DNA from: Calliphora vicina
Taxonomy: Eukaryota; Arthropoda; Insecta; Diptera; Calliphoridae
Assembly (NCBI RefSeq): GCF_958450345.1
Contig: NC_088780.1
Span: 37,967,667-38,031,666, forward strand
DNA: 64,000 bases
Direction of reading: 5' to 3'
Shown here in pieces: positions 21,701 through 33,700 of this stretch. A model generated the notes under the pieces. The model searched no databases and was not told where the DNA came from. It worked only from the letters and a program-made list of their open reading frames with translations. A program made the translations under genes and the position numbers. How positions within the stretch are numbered: position 1 is the first letter of the stretch; each line of letters starts with the position of its first letter.

Positions 21701-24700
21701 CACCATCAAAAAAGATAGGGGTATATTTATTATATCATTCCATTTATAATACATTGAAATATTCATCGCAGACCCCCAAAAATATATTTATACAATTTTC
21801 TCACAGGATTCTAAGACGATCTAGCTGTGTCCGTCCGTCTGTCTGTCTTTTGAAAACACGATAGGACCCAAACAAATATTTTACGTTGATTAATTTTATT
21901 TGTTACTAGCTCTACCCGGTGCGCTTCGCTACGCTATCGTAATACAATAAAAAATGTGAAAGCGATTTTATATAAAAACAAGTAAGAGAGCTACACATCT
22001 GCTCAAAATAATAGATACACCTAATTGGAAAAAATTTAAATGGCGGTAACATTGAAAATTTCCTCGCAAGCGTTAAGAATACATCATATTATTAAAATTT
22101 CTATCTGGCAATGTCATGTCAGTCAAAAATCTGGCAACTATTTGCTTTCATGTTGATTTTTAAAAACGAATTTATTTGAATTACAAAAAATTATTTGCTC
22201 ATAAAAATAGATACACATCAGTAATTTGTAATTTGTTTATATACAATTTTTTTTTTGTGCAATTTTTTGTTCCTATTTACGTGAAACAGTAAGTATAATT
22301 TAAATTTTAGCAACAATTTTATAAAAAATAGGACTCTTTTGAAGAAAATGGGACGAAATCATCATTGTACCGAAGATGAGAAATCAAGGAAAATCATTAC
22401 GGGAAATAGCAAAGAGCATAGGAAGATCTTTACATTTTGTCCAAAATGCTTTATCTAAAAAACAAAAAAGAGAAACTCGCGGTAGACCAAAGAAAACCAG
22501 TCCAGAAACAGATAGGCGGATCGTCCTTATGGTTAAAAAAGACCCTTTCATATCATCGAAAGCTATTTCTGCGGAGCTATGTAACGAAATCAGTCCACAA
22601 ACAGTTCGTCGTCGTCTTTTACAAGCTAAATTGCCGGGAAGAATTGCCAGAAAAGTGCCACTAATGCGCCAAAAAAATATCAAGACAAGATTAGAATTTG
22701 CTAAAGAGCACTTACAATGGTCCGGGTGTGAAGGCGAAAAAAAATGGAGAAATATTTTATGGAGCGACGAAACAAAAATAAATTTGTTTGGAAACGACTG
22801 CCAAAGAAATGTACGCCGACCAAGAGGAAAAGAATTCCACGTTAAATTTACAAAAAAGACGGTAAAACATGGCGGGGGAAACATAATGGTTTGGGGTTGC
22901 TTTTCATGGAATGGTGTTGGTCCGATATTCCGAATAGAAGATACCATGAATGCTAGTGGGTATAGAGACATATTGGAAAACGTAATGCTTCCATATGCAT
23001 CGGAAAATATGCCATTAATATGGACATTCCAGCAGGACAACGACCCAAAACATAGTTCAAGATTAGTTAAAAACTGGTTCTTGGAGAATAACGTACCTGT
23101 TTTAAGCTGGCCCAGCCAATCCCCTGATTTAAACCCAATAGAAAACTTGTGGAGTGAATTAAAGATAAGGCTTTCGAAGGAAGTTTTCAAAAATAAAGAC
23201 GATTTATGGGAGAAAACGCAAAAAATATGGTACGAGATTCCATTGGAGAAGTGTCAGAACTTGATATCCAGTATGCCCAGAAGAGTGGAGAAAGTTTTAC
23301 AAAACAAAGGTGGATATACTGGATACTAGCTTTACTTTAATAATAAACTAATTTTTTTAAGATAAAATTTATTAGCTTTTGTTTAATAAGAATTTTTAAA
23401 AATGTATCTATTATTATGAGCACCAAATTTTTCGAAATTTAAGAAATTTAATTTACTTTATAATATTTATTATTAATTATGAAATATTTTGTTTTTGTTT
23501 TTTACTCTCCTTTTAACTATAAATAAAAATCGACTGAATTTTTTTTATAATTTTACAATATACCATTATTTTTTTTCGTTTTTAAAAAATAAATTTCGGT
23601 GTATCTATTATTTTGAGCAGATGTGTATATTCGGCTCTGTCGAATCTTATGTACCCTTCACCAAATTATACTTCAGAATAAAAATTTTAAATATTTTTAG
23701 GTAAACTAAATTTTTTTTCCAAAGTTGATTTTTTAAATTAAATTTTTTTTTAATACTTATCGAAAAAAAACTTTTTGTGAAAAAAAATTCGGGTTAAAAA
23801 ATATTTTTTTTCGATTTTGACCCATTGTAAGTCCAACTTACTATCATTAGATATCCATATTGTCTATATTAATGACTTAGTAATCCAGATATAGGTCAAA
23901 AATCGAGGTTGTCCTGGTTTTTTCCTTATATCTAAGCCGGAGATATTAATGTATGAATCGTGTATGTAAGTTATTTGGGGGCTTCGGAAAGTTGATTTCA
24001 ACAGACAGACAGACGGACATGGCTTAATCGACTCCGCTATCTATAAGGATCCAGAATATATATACTTTATAGGGTCGGAAAATTATATTGTGGAAATTAC
24101 AAACGGAATGAGAAACTTATACAGTGGTGGCCACCAATTTAAGACAAATACTTGAATTTTTTTCATCAACTGAATTTTAAGTGCGATAGAGTCAAAATAA
24201 ATGGACCTTTAGGGTACGAAATTTATTATTAATGTTTCTAGTTGTTAATCCGATTGACAATGAAATTTGACATACAGTGGTGGCCACCAATTTAAGACAA
24301 ATACTTGAATTTTTTTCATCAACTGAATTTTAAGTGCGATAGAGCCAAAATAAAAGGACCTCTAAGGGTATGAAATTGATTATTAATGTTTCTAGTTTCT
24401 GAAAATTGTTTGGAAAAATCGGTAAAACATATATGGTCAAAGATATGTGGAAATACGTTGACCCACCTCAGCGAACATCCGCTGTTAATAACATGATATG
24501 ACCGAAACTAATGGAACTAAAAATACGAAATTTCGTCCGAATATTTTATAATAATAAAAATATAATGATATACATGTTAGAAAATATGTTTGTTTAAAAA
24601 AAAATAAATGTTGGTCAAGTTGTCGAAAAATTTTATGTGTTCGTGGTGAATATGTATGAATTGACACAGTCGAATAAAACACACTTGTGTGTTAAAACAG

Positions 24701-27700
24701 TCCTCATGCATACATATTTGTGGAAATATTTGAAAAAATAATTCACAATTACATGGAATTTAGCAAACAATTTTTGTCTTAAATTCCTGGCCACCACTGT
24801 ATATAACTTTCTCACGAAGGTGAAGGTTATAATAAATGAATAACCATTAAAATTATAAAAAAAATATCCTGCGATTTTAAAAAAAATATTGAAAATTTTC
24901 TTAGGCAAGTTTCGATCCAGACTATTTATAGTCAAACTTTAATTTATAAAAAGTTGGATATTCTTTAGATATTCGAAATTAAACATTTACTTTGTATGGA
25001 CTGGTACCAAATTAACACATGAAAAGTATTGAGAATACGCTAGATATTCGATAATAAATATTACTTTATATAGGAGGGGGCACGTTCCTTTCTCCTACCT
25101 CCTTTTAGCATAACAAGACACTGGCATCAACGTAATTTACACAAAGTTTAAATACTCCCACTATTACATTCACTTGATATTGGTAAATAACTATGTATAT
25201 ACGTGGTATTGAAGATGCCACTCCACTGTTCTGATCCCACCCACTTTTAATTTATTTTATGTACAATGATAACAAAATAACTCATTTAATAATTCTCCAG
25301 ATATTCAACTATAACTATTTTCTTTATATAAGAGGGGTCATTACCACTAAGCCGATCCCTCCCAATTTCAGCCAAACATCCTAAAATATAAGAAACTGAT
25401 TCGGACAAAGACTCTCCAAATTACAATTTTCATTGTAATGGAGTTCCTAAACCTACTGTCCGACCTCAGCCATTTTTAGCTAAACTTCGTACAGTGGTAC
25501 TAATCTTAAAGACTTTCATAATTTTTGTTCTCCAAATATTCGAAAATAACCAATAATATCCAGCACATATCTAGCCAACTAAGTACCATGGTAACGAAAT
25601 AAATCCTTCAAAGTTATTTGGTGTCTCTAATACAGCTCACCAGATATTTTCAGAAAAGTTACGTAAAATTACAAAAAAATGTTTCGGACAAAGTTTGAAA
25701 ATCTCGAGATATTGAAAATTGAGTATGCACTTTGTATGGGAGGGTCCACACCACACCCACTGTTCCCATCTCCACCATTTTTAGCTGAACTCCGTATAGG
25801 AGGTGACTCACCGCCAGTTCCGATCCTTCCCATGTTCAGGCAAACTCCGTATAGTGATATGAAATTGATGTATACAAAGTTTAAATACTTTTGCAATTAT
25901 AGTTCTTCACATATTAGAAATAAACAATTTACACTAAATCAATACCGCACAAATAACTATTTACTTTGTATTGGTGGTGCCACGCCCATTTATACAATTC
26001 CGCCCATTTTGAGGCAAGCAACGAACAATGGTACTGAAGTAAATCCCGCGAAATGTTTTCGGCTTACACAATGATAGTACACCAAATATTCCATAATAAC
26101 TATTAACTTTGTATGGGAGGTGTCACGCCCACTTAGAATTTAAAAATAAAAAGTAGTCTATAGGAATATACGGTAAAAATTTTAAGAGGTTTAGCCTCCT
26201 ATAAGGTACAAACAAATAAACAGACATAAATATGGATAAACACAAAATTACTAATTTTACCCGTTTTTACCCCCTTGAAGGTAGACTTTTGAAAAGGTAC
26301 TTTCCAAATTGAAAATGGACAATATCGGTCCATGGTTTAAATGTCCCCCCAGAATACTGATTGAGCAGTCATAAAAATATTGATTATTTGGCAATCCTGA
26401 TACAATTTTGCACAAGTATAAAAATCGATCAACATTTTTACCTAGTCCCCACACATGGTCCCCCTCAGAAAATGACTTGAACTCATAATTGTCTTATAAT
26501 AATTAATATCATGAGAATCAGTGCATAATTGATATAACTCCTATGTATATCAGAAAAATATTTTATTGGCACATACTTATTGTTATTGTAAATTTAATAA
26601 TTGAAGACAGACTGAAACATTTTTGTTGTTCTAAAATTTATTTTTAATTTTTTTTTTGTTTAAATTTATTAGTGAAAACTATTTAATAATTAAATTTTTA
26701 AATTTAAAGTTTACTTTGCTACAATTAATTAAATAAAATTCATAAAATCTCCAACTACCGCCGCAATATTCCATTAACATTTAATGTTATTATTAAAACC
26801 TAAACAGCCGTATATAAACGAGCACAATAACATAAACATACCTTTTAAAATATGAATAGAAAATTTTGCAAAACAAAATTCTATGGGAAAACAACTACAT
26901 ACTAGTATGCAGATAAATGTAGGAGGCAAAAGTTGATGGTTGTTTTAGCCAGCCAGTATGTATTAATGAATTCTAAAAACAGTTTAACAGACAAAGGAAA
27001 GAAATTTGAATTTGTTCTGATTTAATATTAAATTTTTTGGTTTACTACAGTTTATTTAAAGTAAGACTAGTTGGAAGTTCAATATCCGTGCGCAGATTTG
27101 AAACTGTAGCTCCTATAAAATCCCGCTGATCCTCACTGAATTGTTCATAATTTTTGTGAAATTTCAGCATAACAATTCAATGTTTTTCATCAAACAATTG
27201 ACCTGAAGACTTTTGATGTAAATATTGACAATTAAAACCGGGAATTGCAATTTTATCATACAATTTGTTAGGTTAGGTTATAAGGGCTGCCGGCTTTATC
27301 AGCTCACTTGGGTCCATGAATTGGTGCCTTTGTGATACCCTAAAGGATCATGTTCAGGTCCTTCACATGTCGGTAAGGGGTTCGACGAACGAATAAACGA
27401 ATCCATCTTCCTAACATCCACTCTTGATAGATCCACCACAAATAACTATTTACTTTTTATGGGTAGTGCCACGCCCATTTATGCAAGCAGAGTACAATGG
27501 TACCGAAGTAAATCCCGCGAAGTGTTTTCGGCTTTCACAATGATAGAGAACCAGATATTTCATAATAACTATTAATTATTGGTGTTTTCGCTGTACGAGT
27601 GATTTGCAACAAGAGCGGTATACCGACCAAATGATCGATCTCGTCGACTGTCAGACGTAAGCCTGCTTTGGCCAGATCATCGGCGATAGTGTTGCCGAGT

Positions 27701-30700
27701 ACACCAGAGTGACCCGGCACCCAGAATAACTCCAGGTCAGAATGTTTCGAAATCTCGTTAAGAGACGTTCGTGTACCAATCTGGATATCGAATAGACATC
27801 AGAGAGGGATTTAATGTCAGGTTTACTATCAGTACAAATTCGAATATTCACACCAAATAACCTATAGTACTTCATCCTTTTGATGGCTGAAATATCAGAT
27901 TGAATTATACTACATTAATCATGTAACCTGAAACACACCCCCTTCTGAAAACGGGGTATATAGAAGCCCCCAACCACCCCAATCGCAGACTTGGAACCGT
28001 CTTTATAGATAACACACGTGTTCCTAGAAGATGGTAATCCGCCCGCAATCGATACAGAGAAACGTTTGTGAATAATGGGTAAGAGCGAGATGGAGCGTTG
28101 CGCGCCCTTGATCATTAGTGCAGAGATTCGCAGGGTTCCCTCAATTATCGAGGAAGTAGGTGGATTTAGTGAGAGTCCTTCACCATACTTATGTTTCGGG
28201 TTTCTAGGGTTTATTCCCCAGGTATTCTCTCGCTTGGATATTCAGGCTCCAGGATGGTTTTGAGTCTAAAATGATACTCATTTATTTCACACTATCCAAT
28301 AACATCCATCCCGTAAATGTGCGGTAATGGAAATGAGGGTATTTTCTACCTTCATGAAAAGAGTACAATATCCATTTTCCCACTATTCACACCAAGTTCA
28401 CTATCATTCAGCGAATAAGTGTACTAAGTGAAGTTTGTAGGCATCGTGATAATGTGTCAAGTTTCCCAGAAACAGCAACATCATAAGCATATGCAACCGT
28501 TTTGCACTTCATGGAGTCTAATTTCATGAGCAGGAATAGAACGATGGAACCCCTCCCAGCCGAATCCCCCGGTTCTCTAATCTGAAAATAGTAGCAGTCT
28601 ATAGTTAGAAGTCTACCAATCCAATCCGACCAAAGCCGTAAGAATCTTCTCTGGAGTCACATTGTTGAAGGCTCCTTCAATATTCATATTACTTGTGCTC
28701 GAAATAGGAACAAGTTCCTCAAGTCACTAGCCTTGAGAACCTTGCTAGTCACCTACAAGGCGATTAGTCGGTCATTGGTCAACTATGCTGCTCCAGTGTG
28801 GTCGTCTTCGTTGAGTGATACTCAGTGGAGAAATATTCAAAGCTGTCAAAACTCAGCCTTAAGGACCGTCACAGGCTGCCTTCAAATTACCTCCGAACAA
28901 AACATTCACTAGGAAACCAAAGTTCTACCAGTCAAGGAACAAAACGTCATGTTGACGCAACAGTTCCCTCTGGGATGTCACCGGAGGAGTCATCCAACTT
29001 CAACATCGCACAGTTGGATTCTCCGCCGATGCATGTCAGACAGGACCTTCGAAAATACGAGAAAATCATACAGAGATATGTGCAGGATCAATTTGATCGC
29101 CGCTCGTACATGACAGCTTTGAACGACATTCACAGAGACGCCATCAATTCGCCGTACCAGGATACTGTATGAATATCGTACTTGGAGGTCGCTCACCACC
29201 GATATCAGACACCGAGAGGATTCTGCAGCACAACTAAGATCAGGATGGAGCAACCGACTTAATGCCTTTTGGTACCGCATCAACTAATGCCCAGCATGTG
29301 GTCAGTGTCCGCATGACAACATCCACATATTCAACTGTTGAGCAAACCCTACTTCACAATATCCTATGGATTTATGGACTCACCCAGTCAAAGTAGCACA
29401 ATTCCTTGGACAACATGCAGAACTCCCTGATTGAATATTGTAAAATTGTTTACAACAATTTGTGCTCGAGCGATTTTTCTACAAATCCCATAAGCGAGTG
29501 TAAAGCCGTCTCAACAGATTTGACGTTCATGTAGGCATGCTGAGACATAGAAAGTCGGGTTGGATCAATCGATAAACGTAAGTGCAGATTGATTATCCTT
29601 TCCATGGTCTTCGAGAGGAAGGACGATAGACTAATAGGCCTTAGTCTTCCCTCCATTAGGTTTGAAGGCAACTGTGCATCTGGTCCAGGACTCCGGAATA
29701 TATGACCATGCTAAACAGATCGAATATATAAGAGTCAACCAGGTTATAATTAGATCCTCATTCCGTTGTTATTCAGACATAGTTGCTATTAAATTTATTA
29801 AACAGCCCTCGCTTAATAAATTTCTTAAATAAATAATTAAAATTTATTATTTTGTCATTTCGTGTTATTCTTGATAATTCGCAATTCGTACCCAATTTCT
29901 ATTTACAGTCTTTTATTTGTTTGTTCTTTCTCTATCACAATTTAATTAATATTATTTGACGTTAAAATGTGAACAGTATTTTTTCTATTTTGGTGGCAGT
30001 TGCATGTTGTTTGGTTAGCTAGGCCCTTTAATTATTCTAGCAGACATTTGTTGTTTACAATATACTATATGCATACATCCATCCACATATTTATTTAGTT
30101 TATAACAAATGCTGTCATGATGGCAAATAAACAAAAATAATATATAAAAAAAACTGCATACATATTTTCAATTCATCTCGTGTATGAATTTCAAAATTTT
30201 TTTTTTCCACTTTGTTTGCATGTAAAAGAAAAAAACAACACAAGATAATTTTCTTTTCATAAATTCGCAAGAAAATGTAATAAATTTTGTTGTTTTTTTA
30301 CTTACTATGCTCAATTGCAGTAAATTTAAACATGCAAACATTTTGAACATGACATTGATTTTTCCCAAACCGAAATTGTTTATTTTTCTTATGTTTTATA
30401 GCTTTAACATTTTTAATTAATTTCTTTATGTTTTCTATTTTAATTTAATTTTTAGTTGAGTCCCTTATCCTCCAAAGCGGCTTTAAACAACTCAAAACTG
30501 TTAAATTCATCTACGGGCTCGAATATACAAGTTAATAATAATAATAAAACTCCCTTAACGGCTGCTGGTTCAGCAACGGTTTTTGAAAACAATTCTTCAA
30601 TTCACAAATTTCATATTGATCCAGAATTGGAAACTGGTATATTTAGTGATCAACATCATGCAGCGTTAGATCTATTGCACTCAAAGAATACTGGTGTTAA

Positions 30701-33700
30701 TAGATCTTCTAATAAGTTTGTGGGTAAGTTGATTTGTTGCTTTTGATTTATGACATTTGTTTTAAATATTTTGTCTTTTTTATAATTTAAAGGTTTAACG
30801 GAATTCGATGAAGCTAAAATACCAGAGTTACCGGGTGATTTAAATCCCAATATTGAAGGTAAGACTAGGCGAAAATTTGTTTGTTTAAAAAGGCTGTGAA
30901 GTAATTAATTCCATCTTATAATTCTCATTTAGTTGATACTAATTTTTCATAAATACTTTGAAAGTTTCTAGAAATGAGACACAAATTAGACAGATTGATT
31001 TGATAGATTTGAAGGGGTGTGTACTATAAGAAGTATATTTCCACTCGAAGACCCATAAGATCCATTGTGATACCCTTTAGAAATAGAACTAGATGTGAAG
31101 AGAAGAACCTAAATTGTAAAGAAAAGAAGTATGGTGATATAAAGAGAAATAAAACGAAAACCCAGTCCAAAAAAGACAGGAACTAACTATAGACTGGGAT
31201 TCTCAGAAACCTGTTACATAAAATATATTTTACTGTTTTTAGTTCCTCAATATTCTCACACATCCTACAAAAGTACTTTGCGCCCATATCCTCTTATCGA
31301 TTGAAAGCTCCAATTGAGCATTGACCGATTATCACACCTACTAAAGACCTGAGACTTTTCCTATTAGTTATCTGGTTGCATTTGCATACAACTTTGGCCA
31401 TTTTCGATAACGACTTTTTTGATTGATCGAAAAATCGATTTGACAATATCAAATGACCCACCCTACTGGACACACTGCAATCCGTCCTACTACACCAGTC
31501 TGTATTTTAAAGTATACTTTGGTGAAGGGTATATAAGATACCTCTCTCGCTTGTTTTTCTTGGTACTGAAATACAAACAAATTTAACAGAATACAAACAT
31601 TTACTTTAAGAGTTCGGATAAGTTTCAAAATATCACAAAACTTTGCTGTTCAAATGTTGTATCAAATCAAAGCCAACAAACATATAGTAAACTTGCATAC
31701 TGTTTAATTTTTCCTTTTCATACATTTTGCGACATTGTCAATGTTTATTCGGTTGCATCTTATTTCTCAAGTTTTTTGAATTCAAAATTTATTTATTATT
31801 CTGGAAGGGATAATTTCATATCTCCTTAATTCTAATTTTGAACCACTAGACCCATTTTGGCTTAATAATAAATAGCATTTTCTCTTTGTACACAAACATT
31901 GATTATTTGGAAAGCCCTCTCTAATTGTTAATGGAATTTAGAAGATAATCAGATACGAAGATGGAAATCGATTTCTAAAACGGAAAGATTTGAAAAATTT
32001 CGTTTCGTCCAATTTTTAAAACTTAGTTTTATTTAAAGTGTATTTATATATTAACACACAACCGTATTATAAAAAACTAGCTGCCCCGGCAAACGTTGTT
32101 CTGCCATAGCTCACACAAAGTTTAAAGACTCCCACTATAATAGTACCCCAGATATATAAGTCAATTGTGAATCTAAACCATCCAGGGGCCCACTCAAACA
32201 CACACAACAAATTTCATCGATATCGGCCCAGCCGTTAAGGAGGAGTTCAGTTACTAACACACGTACAGAAGAATTATATATATAAAGATTAATATTTAAA
32301 ATGTTTATTGAGAATTGTTATAATTTTGTCCACTTAATTTTTGTTTTGTCACTAACTTTTTAAAATGTTTATTATTGTATATATTCTTAATCAAATATTG
32401 TTAATTTATACTAACTCTATTGGGGCAACATTTAACAACAATCGTGCAAAAAGTAATTTTTATCTAATTTCGGCACGCTGAACCACAAATCAGTCGAAAA
32501 TTTTAAAATCGTTTAGTCAGATTTTTTGATGTTTTTACATTAAGTTTTTATGAAAAAACATACAGTCGTTGACAAAACAAAATTTTCGACACTTTTCCAA
32601 ATATTCCATATGTAGCCCAAAATTTAAAATATTTTTTTAAAATAAAAATTTTTTTTAGTATTTTATTTATATAAATTAACTGAAAAACAAACAACATAAT
32701 TAATTATATGCTGAAAAAAGGGAACAAAATTAAAAATATTCACTATTTCGCTACTGACAAAACAATGGAAACTTTTAAACTTCTGCAAGAAAGAAGTGTA
32801 AAACGAAAATAATATTTAAAAGAACGATGTAAAAAGCATCCTGTTTACAGTTATTTTATTTTTAAATTCTGGTAATTTTTCACAATTTCCTTTTCTAAGT
32901 TTTTCGCATAATTGCTTTTTTTCAAAGTTAACGAAAATGGCTAAAGTTAGTCGCAGGGCAAATGAGGCTGGTCTTGGTTGCTATCGTTCTGTGAAAAAAC
33001 CACTCATTTCTAAAAAGAACCGTTCGGCTCGTCTACAATTTGCCAGGGATCATACAGAAATGGAATACTGTCCTCTTTTCCGACGAATCCAAATACAATT
33101 TAAGAGGCAGTGATGGGGGAACATTTGTAAGACTACCAAAGGGAAAAGGATTAGATCCAAAGTACACAAATAAAGTTTGGCGGTGGCAATATTATGCTAT
33201 GGGGATGTTTTTCAGGGCAAGGTATGGGCCCAATTCATATTATAAAAGATACCATGAACCAGAACCATATTAAACGATGTTATGTATCCATACGCTGAGG
33301 AAAATATGCCCCTAGTTTGGAGATTCCAACACGACAACGACCCGAAACACACCTCTTGGGTTGTAACCGAGTGGTTACAATCCAACGAGCTACGTGTTTT
33401 GAAGTGGCCTGCCCAATCGCCAGATCTCTATCCCATAGAAAATTTATGGGAAAGGAAGGAAGGAAGATTTATCGGAGGCTGTTATAAGGGAATGGCAAAA
33501 TATTTCAAAGGAGACCATTGACTCTTTAATTGGTTCAATGCATCGTCGATGTGTAGCAGTTATAAAAAATAAGGGATACCCAACAAAATATTGAGTTATT
33601 GCAAAGTTTAGACCATATTTGTTAAAATAATACCTAAGTTTCCATTGTTTTGTCAATGCCGTAATAAAGAAATCTTTTAATTTTGTTTTCTCATTTTTAG

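Larger units (their letters stand above)
21974..24832 (+). mobile_element. DINE-1/mini-me-like element, copy 5, holding two DNA transposons
   Basis: It starts ACAAGTAAGAGAGCTA and is cut at 21993 by a Tc1 element, resuming at 23626 as TATATTCGGCTCTGTCGAATC. It goes through the homopolymer block and the CAGACAGACAGACGG microsatellite to the core, is cut again at 24121 by a MITE, and resumes at 24800 with 'tataactttctcacgaagg', ending near 24832. Removing both inserts restores a standard DINE copy. Confidence 0.85.
18790..30455 (+). other. Intron 1 (11.7 kb)
   Basis: Donor GTAAAT at 18790; acceptor 'ttaatttaatttttag' ends at 30455. It holds the minisatellite, DINE-like elements, the nearly intact Tc1, Helitron-type repeats and jockey pieces, on both strands. 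No host exon was recognised inside. Confidence 0.72.

Noticed and set aside
22384..23190. Antisense ORF of 268 residues in the family Z Tc1
   Set aside because: Shadow of the transposase on the plus strand, which has all catalytic motifs.
27266..27285. Telomere-type TTAGG repeat
   Set aside because: Only two units of 'gttaggtta'. This is the common start word of a retroelement remnant; Diptera lack TTAGG telomeres.
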